DNA of 64,000 nucleotides from Lachnospiraceae bacterium (GCA_014804655.1 JAAUZK010000043.1:1-64000); one strand, 5' to 3'. Shown: positions 38,058 through 47,500, numbered from the stretch's first letter. Notes: a model not told the origin generated them from the letters alone. Numbers and translations: made by a program.

Positions 38058-38417
38058 CTACTTTACACGCTTAATGGAATTGCGCAACATTAACAGATCA
38101 TAGTAATCTAAGAGAAGTTGCGTGCTTTGGGGATCCAGTTCTACGATCGTGTTCATCAGGTCGCCCACCGTGTAATCCGCGGAGAGGGGATGATTCAGCG
38201 TGTCGATTCCTGCTTTATAATCTGTTCGTTGTAAGAGATAGTCTGTAGAGACATCAAAGAAATCTGCCAGCATCGACAATGTGTTCAGATCGGGTAAATG
38301 GACGCACTTCTCATAATTGGAGACGGTTGCCACAGTCACATTCAGATAGGTTGCTACTTCTTTTTGCAGAATTCCTTTTTCTTTTCGTAATTTTGCCAAT
38401 AACTTACCAAGTTCCAT
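38058..38417 (-). CDS. XRE-family regulator
   Basis: 119 residues. An N-terminal helix-turn-helix (MELGKLLAKLRKEKGILQKEVATYLNVTVATVSNYEKCVHLPDLNTL, about 1-62) is followed by a short helical C-terminal part. The start is ATG 38417, with CCGGAGAA upstream; a GTG at 38432 would swallow that site. Target unknown. It is divergent from the decayed GH9 gene. Confidence 0.85.
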   Translation of the reverse strand: MELGKLLAKLRKEKGILQKEVATYLNVTVATVSNYEKCVHLPDLNTLSMLADFFDVSTDYLLQRTDYKAGIDTLNHPLSADYTVGDLMNTIVELDPQSTQLLLDYYDLLMLRNSIKRVK

Positions 38418-38857
38418 ATTGTTCTCCGGCACATAAACTATATTTGTATATGTGGTTATCTGATGGTATAATGCGTAAGCGGTTGATTTTGGTCAACGGG
38501 TTACATCTGCACATGATTCTAGGACAATTTCACGATAAAGGAAATGGGAATAAACAATACAAATAAAATTGCGGATTAGAAACGCAGATATTTAACGGAA
38601 CGTTAATTATATGATACGAAACGTTTAGTAGGAGGAACATTAGAAATTTAGGGTGCTGGATACTGGTTATATTCAGGCAGTAATACAGTTGCGGATTTAG
38701 CATAATTCAGACAGCATATTACTTGAAAAGAGACGTTGCAAGGAGTAAGATGGATACAGGTTTGTTTTCATGCGCCGGACGGGAACGGAGACAGATTCAA
38801 ACATACGAATGGAACGAGGCAATGCAATGAAAACGGGATGGCATAGTGGGTGATAAG
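38418..38857. other. Gap between the XRE gene and the GH9 remnant
   Basis: No supported gene. A TAGGAGGAAC Shine-Dalgarno-like string (38629-38638) lacks a usable start codon after it. A 26-codon frame near 38750 is not supported by a ribosome binding site. This may be the former promoter and 5' end of the decayed gene. Confidence 0.4.
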
Positions 38858-39746
38858 ATGGCGGTTTTATGTAATCAGGTAGGATACTGCCGCTGGGCAG
38901 GAAAACGGTGGTATTGACTTCGGGAGAGCATTTCAGGGTAATGAAGGCGGAGCCCGGGCAGGACGTGTATCGGGCGATTCAGAAAGATATGACGAAGGCA
39001 TTGTATTATCAGCGTTGCGGATGCGGGCTGCAGGAAGAGTACGCGGGAGTATATAAACATCCTATATGCCACGCGCATAAGGCGGTGTTCTGGACGGATC
39101 ACAGCGTAGAGAAGGAAGTGTCGGGCGGCTGGCATGATGCGGGAGACTATGGCAGATACATATCGCCGGTGGCGCTTACCATAAACTGACATCGGAACGC
39201 CATGCGGATTTCATTATGCCAGAGGAGGATCATGCGCAGTTCTATCTTTTCCCGGTCTCATCTATGGCGACTGCGGATTATGCGGCGTCCATGGCGTTGG
39301 CTTCCAGAGTGTATCGTGCGTATGACGGCGATTTTGCGGATCGGCTGCAGGAGGCGGCCGTAAGGGCTTACGGATGGCTGGAGCGGTATTCGGAATATGT
39401 GGGATTTAAAAATCCGGAGAGCTGTAACACGGGGGAATATGATGATGTCTGCGATCTGGATGAGAGATTATGGGCGGCGGCGGAGATGCTTGTCACCACA
39501 GGAGAGCAGAAGTATTAGGAGCAGCTGGACAGACTGCTTAAGGAGAATCTGACGAAGACGGATTTCGGCTGGACGGATGTATCCGGTTTTGCGGCATTGG
39601 CAATTCTGACGGATGAGTCGCATAAGGCTTCGGTTGAGAGTGCGGCGGACTACAGTTATGTGACGGGATACGGAGAGCGCGCATACAGAAATTCGCACAA
39701 TCGCCCGACGGAGTGTGACGGCATATTTCAACTGCAAATGAAATAA
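38858..39746 (+). pseudogene. Degraded GH9 cellulase gene
   Basis: Fragments of an endoglucanase with a CelD-type N-terminal Ig domain are readable in several frames. LCNQVGY is followed by a frameshift to LPLGRKTVVLTSGEHFRVMK. After VYRA the rest of the Ig domain is missing. KDMTKALYYQRCGCGL and SGGWHDAGDYGRYISP (the GH9 catalytic Asp region) are next. A deletion joins LTI to HKLTSERHADFIMPEEDH with a frame change (near 39184-39195). SSMATADYAASMALASRVY is followed by an in-frame TAG at 39516-39518. Finally VTGYGERAYRNSHNRPTECDG is the C-terminal active-site region, shifted too close. At least two frameshifts, two deletions and one nonsense codon are seen. The gene is dead. Confidence 0.85.
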
Positions 39747-39772
39747 AACAATGAACTGAGGGCATATCGGAA

Positions 39773-40645
39773 ATGAAGAAACTGGGAAGAAACGATCCCT
39801 GCTGGTGTGGCAGCGGGAGGAAATATAAGGCATGTCACATGGCCATGGATGAAAAGATAGAGCATTATGCATTGCAGGGTCATATCGTGCCGGATCACGA
39901 TATATTAAAGACACCGGAGCAGATCGAGGGAATCCGACGAAGCAGTAAGCTGAACATAGCGATTCTGGACGAGATCGAAAAGCAGATCCATATCGGCATG
40001 AGCACGGAGGAGATCGACAGACTGGTCTGCAATATGACAAGAGAGATGGGCGGGATACCTGCGCCTCTGGGATATGAAGGATTCCCCAAGAGCGTCTGCA
40101 CATCCATTAACGAGGTGGTATGCCACGGGATTCCCTGTGAGGAACGACTGCTTAAAGACGGGGATATCGTCAACGTGGATGTATCCACCATCTATCAGGG
40201 ATATTTCTCTGATTCCTCCCGTATGTTTATGCTGGGAAATGTAGATCCGGAGACACAGAAGCTGGTGCGAGTAGCCAGAGAATGCATCGATGTGGGGCTT
40301 GAACAGGTGAAACCATGGAATTTCTTGGGAGACATGGCACAGGCGATCAATGACCATGCCAAGGCAAACGGGTATTCCATCGTGCGGGAGATCGGCGGAC
40401 ATGGTGTGGGACTGGAATTCCACGAAGAACCTTTTGTCAGTTATGTGACAAGCAAGGGAACGGAGATGCTCATGGTGCCAGGGATGGTATTTACCATAGA
40501 GCCCATGGTAAATATGGGCAAGGCGGATATTTACATCGATGACGATGACGGCTGGACGGTCTATACCGATGACGGCAAACCTTCTGCACAGTGGGAGGTA
40601 ACGCTGGCAGTGACGGAAGACGGCTATGAAATTTTGACATATTAA
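39773..40645 (+). CDS. map: Methionine aminopeptidase type I with SEC-C zinc motif
   Basis: 290 residues. The N-terminal SEC-C motif NDPCWCGSGRKYKACH (6-21) is followed by a MetAP-I pita-bread domain: VCHGIP (His), VNVDVSTIYQGYFSDSSR (two Asp ligands), EIGGHGVGLEFHEEPFV (His), MVFTIEPMVNMG (Glu) and SAQWEVTLAVTEDG (Glu). It removes the initiator Met in the cytoplasm. SEC-C may help bind ribosomes or SecA-like partners (family knowledge). RBS GAGGGC precedes the ATG. A clear terminator follows. Confidence 0.94.
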   Translation: MKKLGRNDPCWCGSGRKYKACHMAMDEKIEHYALQGHIVPDHDILKTPEQIEGIRRSSKLNIAILDEIEKQIHIGMSTEEIDRLVCNMTREMGGIPAPLGYEGFPKSVCTSINEVVCHGIPCEERLLKDGDIVNVDVSTIYQGYFSDSSRMFMLGNVDPETQKLVRVARECIDVGLEQVKPWNFLGDMAQAINDHAKANGYSIVREIGGHGVGLEFHEEPFVSYVTSKGTEMLMVPGMVFTIEPMVNMGKADIYIDDDDGWTVYTDDGKPSAQWEVTLAVTEDGYEILTY

Positions 40646-40692
40646 GCTAAAAAAGATGACGAACACCATACGATATTCCGTTTGTATGGCTC

Positions 40693-40736
40693 AAAGTCAG
40701 TGCACATCTTGAATTGCGGTGTACACTGACTTTTTT
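40693..40736 (+). terminator. Terminator after map
   Basis: 14-base arms (AAAGTCAGTGCACA, 40693-40706, and TGTACACTGACTTT, 40720-40733, one mismatch) followed by a TTTTTT run. The following stretch to 41049 holds no gene; a possible promoter is TTGTCA (40767-40772), 17 bases, TATCTT (40790-40795). Confidence 0.82.
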
Positions 40737-41049
40737 ATATGCAAAAATTTGTGCAACATTCCGATATTGTCAATTATGGGGTAGTTTGATATCTTAAGGA
40801 TACAATCTTTGGATACATCTAAAGTATACTTTATTCCGTGCATCGTACGGCACGGTTCTATGGCGAATCGCCACAGATTTCCAAATGTTGGAGCTGCAAT
40901 TGAGCAAGCTTGAGACAACTATAGTAAACAACATAACAAATTTCTGCTTCCGGTTCTTGCAGAAGCCATATACGGAAGCTTTTGCAAGACCGAAAGCGAA
41001 ATTTCTAATGCCGTTAACTATAAATAAAAAAAGAAAGGAAAGGTATTTT

Positions 41050-41913
41050 ATGAAAGAATTTATGACAAAGGTGTCAGATTATCTGAACGAGAGGAGAAAT
41101 GACCCTGAAAGACAGGAAGACCATCTTGCGGCTGTGATCGTGGGAGTAGTGGCGGTTGTAGTTATTGTGCTGCTGCTGTTGCTTCTGTGGGGACATGCCG
41201 CGAATGAGCGCAGGCGGGAGGATGAAGAGAAAGCTGCGAGAGCGGCGGAGGAAGCGGAGCTGATGCAGACGACTTATAAAGAGGAAGCGGCGGAGTATAT
41301 GGCGTCAAACGACGGGCAGGAAGAGCTCAGACAAGAGTATCTTACGAGCATAGAGTCTCTGAACAGTAAGATCGAGGAGCTGTACAATACTATGACACAG
41401 GTGGAACAGACGCTGCTTCAGACGATCGAACAATATCAGCAGGAGGACACCAAGCTGCAGGAGCGTGTGGACAAGCTGCATACGGAAGTTTCCGAAATTC
41501 TACAGAAGCTTAAGGAGACACAGACGAAGCTGTATGATCTGACTGATATAGTGCAGGTTATGAACAAGGAGACGATTCCGATGATCCAGAAGCAGTTGGT
41601 AGAGATTCGCGCCGAGATGGACAAGGTGCACACCGATATATCGGGGCTTTATGCGAAAATCGCGGCATTGGAGCAGGAGGATGTCAAGCTTTGGGCGAGC
41701 ATAGGCGCCATGGAGAAGACATTGAAGAAGGCGTTGAATCAGAATATCACCGAAGTGAACAATCAGTTTGATGTGTTGCTGAATCAGCTGGATGAACTGG
41801 TGAATCAGATAAAGAATGTGGAGAACAGGATCGGCAGACTCTCGGGGCAGACGCTGCGCTACCGGTATGACGCGGAGGCGAATACGCTCTATCTGGAACC
41901 GTACAGCGAATAG
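41050..41913 (+). CDS. Single-pass membrane protein with long coiled coil
   Basis: 287 residues. A short cytoplasmic charged N-terminus is followed by one very hydrophobic helix (about 26-48, AAVIVGVVAVVVIVLLLLLLW), then about 220 residues of heptad-rich coiled coil (SLNSKIEELYNTMTQVEQTL, LQERVDKLHTEVSEILQKLK, FDVLLNQLDELVNQIKNVEN) outside the membrane. It ends LRYRYDAEANTLYLEPYSE. I do not recognise the family. The start has AAAGGAAAGG about six bases upstream; an in-frame ATG at 40885 has no such site. It is first in a tight three-gene unit with two exported proteins, which suggests a structural or scaffold role at the cell surface. Confidence 0.78.
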   Translation: MKEFMTKVSDYLNERRNDPERQEDHLAAVIVGVVAVVVIVLLLLLLWGHAANERRREDEEKAARAAEEAELMQTTYKEEAAEYMASNDGQEELRQEYLTSIESLNSKIEELYNTMTQVEQTLLQTIEQYQQEDTKLQERVDKLHTEVSEILQKLKETQTKLYDLTDIVQVMNKETIPMIQKQLVEIRAEMDKVHTDISGLYAKIAALEQEDVKLWASIGAMEKTLKKALNQNITEVNNQFDVLLNQLDELVNQIKNVENRIGRLSGQTLRYRYDAEANTLYLEPYSE

Positions 41914-41964
41914 AACAAGGAATGATATTGATAATAGTAAAAATTGGCAAAGGAGATTAGCTAT

Positions 41965-42591
41965 ATGAAATACAGAAAGAAAGTACGTGGGATTCATGTA
42001 AATAAAAAAAGAATGGCAGCCCTGTGTGCGGTGGTCGTGTGTATAGGGCTGTTTATAGGCACAACCGCATCGGCAGCAGGAGAAACGGGGGAGTTTCGCA
42101 GCAGGGGAAGTATACGCTATCAGGATGCCGGCGGACAGGAGGTTATTCTGGATGCGAAGGATTTCGACACGCTTTTTCAATATGCCGCTGAGGGCAAGAA
42201 CGGACTGTCCGAGGCGCTTGGCGGCGTAGGAACGAAAATGGTTATAGACAACGGAAAGTACGGATATACAAGGAATCCGCAGGCGGAAGCGGCGATTGGG
42301 AGCGTACAGACGATTGAGGAGATGAAGTCGGTTGAATATGATCTGCTGATTCAGGCATTGTCGCAGTCTCAGACGCTTCCGGCGGGATATGAGGAGACAT
42401 ATACACTGGCCACTTCCGATAATCTGACGCTGGGCAGATCGGCGTGGTCGGACGGCAGTCTGCTGCGCGGGAATAATCATGATCTGATAGAGCACTATAT
42501 CAGAGGATGGATGGAAGGAAGCGGTTTAGAGGATTATGAAGCGGTATATGATGAGGAAGGCAGGTGGATAGGTTATCGTGAGAAATTATAA
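41965..42591 (+). CDS. Exported protein of unknown function, paralogue A
   Basis: 208 residues. It has a signal peptide or anchor (about 19-40, ALCAVVVCIGLFIGTTASAA, with an AxA cleavage site), then a domain with RGSIRYQDAGGQEVILDAKDFDTLF, YGYTRNPQAEAAIGSVQTIEEM, ALSQSQTLPAGY and RSAWSDGSLLRGN. The same blocks recur in the next gene, so the two are tandem paralogues. RBS AAAGGAG is nine bases before the ATG. The stop overlaps the next gene's GTG by 14 bases. Function unknown; export and linkage to the coiled-coil protein are all that can be supported. Confidence 0.75.
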   Translation: MKYRKKVRGIHVNKKRMAALCAVVVCIGLFIGTTASAAGETGEFRSRGSIRYQDAGGQEVILDAKDFDTLFQYAAEGKNGLSEALGGVGTKMVIDNGKYGYTRNPQAEAAIGSVQTIEEMKSVEYDLLIQALSQSQTLPAGYEETYTLATSDNLTLGRSAWSDGSLLRGNNHDLIEHYIRGWMEGSGLEDYEAVYDEEGRWIGYREKL

Positions 42592-43816
42592 TAGTGATAT
42601 CAGGAGAAGTAGAAAATACAGAAAGTTTTGGCCGATACTCTTATCGACAGTTATTATTGCGGGAGTATGCAGCCTGCCGGCGGAGGGCATGACCACGCTG
42701 GCGGCACAAGGCGGGGCGCGGGAGTATATGCGCAGTACTGGAAGAATACAGTATGAGCAGGCGGTCTTTGACAGCGCCGATCTACAGGACATTCACGTGC
42801 ATATTGATGAGAAGAGGCGCGCGGCGGCGGAAACATTGATACAGCTTGGCACGAGGTTCAGACAGCTGGAGGAAGGATATACTTATGATAGGAATCCCGA
42901 TGCAGAGCAGGGAGAGATCGACATCGGACAAATTGAATGGGTAACGCTTATACAGGCGGCGGCAGACTCTCAGACGGTTCCGGACGGACTGCTCGTACTG
43001 AATCCGGAGGCAGCTATGCATATAGAAGGCGTGGAAGAACGCACGGATTACTATGAGACTGCCATAGAGGACAATATGTCGCGCGGTGTGGCGGCATGGG
43101 CGGACGGAAAGCTTTTGCTAGGCAACGGGGCGGATAATGACAAGGCGCATAAGCAAGGAACCGAGGACGGCGAGGAGGGAAAAGTGCCGGAGAATTTCTA
43201 TCCGATCTATGCGTCGGATAAGGTTACTGTGGAAATCAGGCATATGCATCAGGGTGAAAAGGAAAATAAGGACGGAGTGTCAGGCTGCTATCAGAATTCC
43301 CATACTACCAAAACGGAGGTGGTAAAATGTGCTGAGGAACTTATCAAGACCGAGGCCACATGGATTCCGAATCCTGAGGAGCCGGACGGCGGCTCATGGC
43401 ATGGAGGAGAGTATACCTGCCGGTTTCATGGCGGTAAATATGACTCGCCCGGAATCTGCAGACACAGCAGTGAAGAGAAAGTCACAGTGTGGAAGCACGA
43501 TATCATCTGCGGCCTGGAGGACAGCCTCTATGCGAAACTGACGGTCAGAGGAACAGACACGGATTATTACGATCATGCGATTCAATTGGAAGCCGTGCTG
43601 GAGGAAGGAGACGGATACGGCAATCTGGCGTGGCAGGAAGGCGATGCATTCGTGTGGACAGACGCAGAGGGTAATGTGCTTGGAACAGGACCGGAGTATA
43701 CCGCGTGCGAAGCCGGAGCATACCGCTGCAGCATCAATGTGGACAATGTGGATATAGACCACAGAGAGGCCGCTGTCACCGTCAGGAGAACAGGATTAGT
43801 TAAGCGGAGTAATTGA
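42578..43816 (+). CDS. Exported protein of unknown function, paralogue B with Cys-rich and Ig-like C-terminus
   Basis: 412 residues, GTG start overlapping the previous gene by 14 bases. A signal or anchor lies near 17-45, then the shared domain (STGRIQYEQAVFDSADLQDI, YTYDRNPDAEQGEIDIGQIE, AAADSQTVPDG, RGVAAWADGKLLLGN). The extra C-terminal half has about eight Cys (CYQNSH, VVKCAEEL, YTCRFHGGKYDSPGICRH, DIICGL, YTACEAGAYRCS) and ends in an Ig-like strand pattern (VWTDAEGNVLGTGPEYTACEAG). The cysteines could form disulfides outside the cell. A terminator follows. Family not recognised. Confidence 0.75.
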   Translation: MRNYNSDIRRSRKYRKFWPILLSTVIIAGVCSLPAEGMTTLAAQGGAREYMRSTGRIQYEQAVFDSADLQDIHVHIDEKRRAAAETLIQLGTRFRQLEEGYTYDRNPDAEQGEIDIGQIEWVTLIQAAADSQTVPDGLLVLNPEAAMHIEGVEERTDYYETAIEDNMSRGVAAWADGKLLLGNGADNDKAHKQGTEDGEEGKVPENFYPIYASDKVTVEIRHMHQGEKENKDGVSGCYQNSHTTKTEVVKCAEELIKTEATWIPNPEEPDGGSWHGGEYTCRFHGGKYDSPGICRHSSEEKVTVWKHDIICGLEDSLYAKLTVRGTDTDYYDHAIQLEAVLEEGDGYGNLAWQEGDAFVWTDAEGNVLGTGPEYTACEAGAYRCSINVDNVDIDHREAAVTVRRTGLVKRSN

Positions 43817-43875
43817 CGAGTAATTCCTTTTGTGATAGGCTTACGATATATTATTGTATAGGAAATTGCTTCAAG

Positions 43876-43930
43876 GTTAATTCCGAAGGAATTTACTTAA
43901 AGTTAATTCCGAAGGAATTTACTTTTTTTA
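43876..43930 (+). terminator. Tandem 26-bp-period repeat forming hairpins, terminator
   Basis: GTTAATTCCGAAGGAATTTA occurs at 43876-43895 and again at 43902-43921, with identical flanking CTT. Each copy is a hairpin (AATTCC-GAA-GGAATT), and the second runs into a T tract, so it should end transcription of the exported-protein cassette. It sits 38 bases before the metG start. Confidence 0.7.
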
Positions 43931-43967
43931 CATGACAGAGGCAGTAAATGTGAGAAAGGAGCTTGTC

Positions 43968-46001
43968 ATGAGCAAAGGAAAATATTATATTACAACGGCG
44001 ATCGCCTATACTTCCGGTACGCCGCACATCGGGAACAGCTATGAGATTGTACTGGCGGACAGCATCGCGCGTTTTAAGAGAAAAGACGGCTATGATGTTT
44101 TCTTCCAGACGGGAACAGACGAACACGGACAGAAGATTGAGTTAAAAGCGCAGGAAGGCGGCATAACGCCGAAGCAATTCGTGGATAACGTGGCGGGTGA
44201 GATACGCAGGATCTGCGATGCCCTGAACACTTCTTATGATAAATTCATCCGCACGACGGATGAATTTCATGAGAAGCAGGTACAGAAGATCTTTAAGAAA
44301 CTTTATGATCAGGGAGACATTTATAAAGGGTATTATGAGGGCATGTACTGTACGCCCTGTGAGTCCTTCTGGACAGAATCACAGCTGGTGGACGGTAAAT
44401 GTCCGGACTGCGGCAGAGAAGTGAAACCGGCTAAGGAAGAAGCATATTTCTTTAAAATGAGCAAATATGCCGACAAGCTGATCGAGCATATCAATACCCA
44501 TCCGGAGTTTATTCAACCGGTGTCCCGTAAGAATGAGATGATGAATAACTTCCTGCTTCCGGGATTACAAGATCTGTGCGTGTCCAGAACTTCCTATACA
44601 TGGGGCATTCCCGTGACCTTTGACACGAAACATGTGATCTATGTATGGATGGATGCGCTGACCAATTATATCACGGGGATCGGATATGAAGCGGATGGAG
44701 AAAGCAGCGATCAATATAAGAAGCTGTGGCCGGCTGATCTGCATCTGATCGGCAAGGATATCATCCGTTTTCATACGATATACTGGCCGATCTTCCTGAT
44801 GGCTCTGGGAGAGCCGCTGCCGAAGCAGGTATTCGGACATCCGTGGCTCTTACAGGGTGACGGTAAGATGAGTAAATCCAAAGGAAATGTGATTTATGCC
44901 GATGATTTGATCGATTTCTTCGGGGTGGATGCGGTACGGTATTTCGTGCTGCACGAGATGCCTTTTGAGAATGACGGAATGATCACATGGGATCTGATGG
45001 TAGAGCGCATGAACTCCGACCTGGCCAATACGCTGGGGAATCTGGTGAACAGAACGATCTCCATGAGCAATAAATATTTTGGCGGCGTGGTAGATAATAA
45101 GAAGATCGGTGTGGATGCAGGTGCGGAGGATGTGGATGCGGATTTATTCCGCACGGTGGCGGACACATACGATAAAGTGTCGAAGAAGATGGATGACCTG
45201 CGTGTGGCAGATGCGATCACAGAGATCTTCGCGCTGTTTAAACGCTGCAATAAATACATTGACGAGACGATGCCTTGGGCATTGGCGAAGGATGAGGCGA
45301 AACAGGACAGACTGGCAACTGTGTTGTATAATCTGCTCAACGGGATTCTGGTGGGAACTTCTCTCCTGGAGCCCTATATGCCTGAGACGGCGGAGAAGAT
45401 CGCTTCCCAGATCAATGCGGAATTGGTGGATTTCACGGTTCTCGAAGAGTGTGCGGCAAATCATGATACCGAGCGGGCAGCAACCCTGTATCCTTCGGGT
45501 AATAAGGTGACCGATGCGCCCCAGATTCTTTTTGCCAGACAGGATCTTAAGGAGGTCACGGAGAAGGTGGATGCGATGTTTGCTGCACGCAAGTCGGCAG
45601 CAGGAGAGACAGAGGCCTCACAGGAAGAAGCGGACGAGACTTCCGCGGAGGATGTGATCGACATAGAGGCGAAGGAGACTATCACGTATGATATCTTTGA
45701 CCAGTGCCAATTTCAGGTAGGAGAGATTATAGAGTGTAAGGAAGTGCCGAAGTCCAAGAAGCTGTTGTGTTCTAAAGTGCGGGTCGGTTCGGAAGTAAAA
45801 CAGATATTATCGGGCATCAAACAGCATTACCGCGCGGAAGAGATGGTGGGCAAGAAAGTCATGGTGCTGGTGAATCTGCAGCCCAGAGAGATCGCCGGAA
45901 TGATGTCCGAAGGGATGTTATTGTGCGCTGAGGACGCGGAAGGCGGACTGGCGCTTATGACACCGGAAAGACCGATGCCTGCAGGAGCAGAGATTTGTTG
46001 A
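43968..46001 (+). CDS. metG: Methionyl-tRNA synthetase with C-terminal tRNA-binding domain
   Basis: 677 residues, class I synthetase: HIGN (HIGH box) near 19, Zn knuckle CTPCESFWTESQLVDGKCPDC near 128, KMSKSKGN near 302 and an anticodon-binding helical domain. A Glu/Ala-rich linker then leads to a Trbp111-like OB domain (about 575-677: FQVGEIIECKEVPKSKKLLCSKVRVG) used for dimerisation and tRNA binding. The ATG follows AAAGGAG. No T-box leader is visible: only about 150 bases separate it from the previous gene, and these hold the repeats. Confidence 0.95.
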   Translation: MSKGKYYITTAIAYTSGTPHIGNSYEIVLADSIARFKRKDGYDVFFQTGTDEHGQKIELKAQEGGITPKQFVDNVAGEIRRICDALNTSYDKFIRTTDEFHEKQVQKIFKKLYDQGDIYKGYYEGMYCTPCESFWTESQLVDGKCPDCGREVKPAKEEAYFFKMSKYADKLIEHINTHPEFIQPVSRKNEMMNNFLLPGLQDLCVSRTSYTWGIPVTFDTKHVIYVWMDALTNYITGIGYEADGESSDQYKKLWPADLHLIGKDIIRFHTIYWPIFLMALGEPLPKQVFGHPWLLQGDGKMSKSKGNVIYADDLIDFFGVDAVRYFVLHEMPFENDGMITWDLMVERMNSDLANTLGNLVNRTISMSNKYFGGVVDNKKIGVDAGAEDVDADLFRTVADTYDKVSKKMDDLRVADAITEIFALFKRCNKYIDETMPWALAKDEAKQDRLATVLYNLLNGILVGTSLLEPYMPETAEKIASQINAELVDFTVLEECAANHDTERAATLYPSGNKVTDAPQILFARQDLKEVTEKVDAMFAARKSAAGETEASQEEADETSAEDVIDIEAKETITYDIFDQCQFQVGEIIECKEVPKSKKLLCSKVRVGSEVKQILSGIKQHYRAEEMVGKKVMVLVNLQPREIAGMMSEGMLLCAEDAEGGLALMTPERPMPAGAEIC

Positions 46002-46015
46002 GAAAGGATTACTGT

Positions 46016-46945
46016 ATGATAAAGAAGGAAGATTTCTATTTTGATTCCAGGGACGGCGAGCATAAGATACATGCGATCAGATGGATTCCGGAAGAGCGAC
46101 CGGTGTGTATCGTACAGATCGTCCACGGTATGTCTGAATATATAGACAGATATGATGAATTCGCAAGGTATTTGGCTGACAAAGGTATTATGGTAGTGGG
46201 GGACGATCATCTCGGGCACGGCAAATCCGTGAGATCGGGAGAGAAGTACGGTTATTTTTGCAAAGAAGATGCACCCACGGTTCTCGTCCGGGATGAACAC
46301 AGGCTTAAGAAGATGACGCAGGAACAGTATGCGGGAGTGCCTTATATCATTTTGGGGCACAGCATGGGATCTTTCATTACGCGCAACTATCTGCTTCGGT
46401 ACGGTACGGGAATAGACGGCGCGCTTATTGTAGGAACCGGTATGCAATCGAAGCCGATACTGCTGTGCGCGCGCATTTTGGCAGGGATAGACGGCGCTCT
46501 GTTTGGCGCTGACCATGTAAGTAAGCTCGTGGATAAAGCCGCCTTCGGAGTCTATAATAAGAAGATTAATTCGCCGAAGACGCCCTTTGACTGGCTGTCC
46601 AGGAATGAAGATAATGTGCGCAGATATATTGGTGATCCGATGTGTGGTTTCATCTTTACGGCCAACGGCTTTCAGACTTTGTTCCGGTTGATTCGTAACC
46701 TGCATGATGTGGAGAAATTGAAGCAGATGCCGCGCAGTCTGCCGGTATACTTTCTGGCAGGCGAAGATGATCCGGTGGGAGATTATGGCAGGAGCGTAGA
46801 ACGTGTCTACAAGTCGTTTAAAGAGCTGGGAATGGAAAATGTACAGATGAAGTTGTATCCCAAGGACAGACACGAGATTCTGAACGAGGTAGATCGGGAA
46901 GATATTTATGGGGATATCTACCGCTGGATTCTGCAGAGAATCTGA
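46016..46945 (+). CDS. Lysophospholipase/monoacylglycerol-lipase-like hydrolase
   Basis: 309 residues, serine hydrolase of the Hydrolase_4 type: QIVHGMSEYIDRYDEFARYLADKG, DDHLGHGKS, nucleophile elbow ILGHSMGSFITRNY, Asp in LAGEDDPVGDYG and His in KDRHEILNE. It has no signal peptide. It begins 14 bases after metG with AAAGGA in between, so it is probably co-transcribed. Substrate not known. Confidence 0.88.
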   Translation: MIKKEDFYFDSRDGEHKIHAIRWIPEERPVCIVQIVHGMSEYIDRYDEFARYLADKGIMVVGDDHLGHGKSVRSGEKYGYFCKEDAPTVLVRDEHRLKKMTQEQYAGVPYIILGHSMGSFITRNYLLRYGTGIDGALIVGTGMQSKPILLCARILAGIDGALFGADHVSKLVDKAAFGVYNKKINSPKTPFDWLSRNEDNVRRYIGDPMCGFIFTANGFQTLFRLIRNLHDVEKLKQMPRSLPVYFLAGEDDPVGDYGRSVERVYKSFKELGMENVQMKLYPKDRHEILNEVDREDIYGDIYRWILQRI

Positions 46946-47011
46946 GTGGACACGCGATTGTGAAGACAGTTTGGATTGCGTAATCGGAGTAAGAGGCGGA
47001 CGGAGAGCGCT

Positions 47012-47500
47012 ATGAGGAGACATGGGTGGATCAGAAGACTGGGCACGATGTTTTTGCTGTGTATAGCCTGTGTGGCAGCCATGACGATTCTGGTATTCAG
47101 CAGTAGAAGCAGGGGAACAGCCGGTAATAAAGGAGAGGAAACGATCGTCGGCCGGATGATCGATATGGTGGTCTCCGGAGAAGTGGACTTGTCAGACGAG
47201 GACGATATCAGACGCGCTATTAGTGAAGGAGAGACAGAATTTGGAATCACTCTGACACAGCAGAACAGAGACAGGATCATTACGTTCATGACGACACTGG
47301 ACTCGATCGAGGTAGGTGCAGCAGATTTCATAGATCAGGCAAAACAGATGTACCAAAAGTACAGCGAGGAAATCGTAGAAGAGGCCAACGAAACGATCAG
47401 TGAGGCGGTAGAGGGTGCTGTGGAGAGCGCGGTACAGAATTTCTTCGAGAGTATTTCACAGTCGGTACAGGATTTTTTCCGGAATCTGACAGCCGCATAA
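47012..47500 (+). CDS. Membrane-anchored DUF1002-like protein
   Basis: 162 residues. An Arg-rich N-terminus and one hydrophobic helix (about 12-32, TMFLLCIACVAAMTILVFSS) are followed by an exterior helical part with EFGITLTQQNRDRIITFMTTLDSIEV, reminiscent of the DUF1002 repeat (weak). It ends in an amphipathic, Glu-rich tail (EEANETISEAVEGAVESAVQ). The start is ATG 47012 with GGAGAG four bases upstream; TTG 46976 is an alternative. Function unknown. Confidence 0.6.
   Translation: MRRHGWIRRLGTMFLLCIACVAAMTILVFSSRSRGTAGNKGEETIVGRMIDMVVSGEVDLSDEDDIRRAISEGETEFGITLTQQNRDRIITFMTTLDSIEVGAADFIDQAKQMYQKYSEEIVEEANETISEAVEGAVESAVQNFFESISQSVQDFFRNLTAA

Noticed and set aside
40885..41049. Longer N-terminus for the coiled-coil membrane protein
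   Set aside because: The strong AAAGGAAAGG site and the typical short charged N-terminus before the membrane helix support ATG 41050; the extension has no ribosome binding site.
43817..43967. T-box leader for metG
   Set aside because: The leader is only about 150 bases and is filled by the tandem hairpins; no T-box AGGGTGGNACCGCG sequence is present.
45827..47023. 398-codon open frame on the minus strand
   Set aside because: Opposite metG and the lipase-like hydrolase, both with clear motifs; the antisense product has no recognisable feature.
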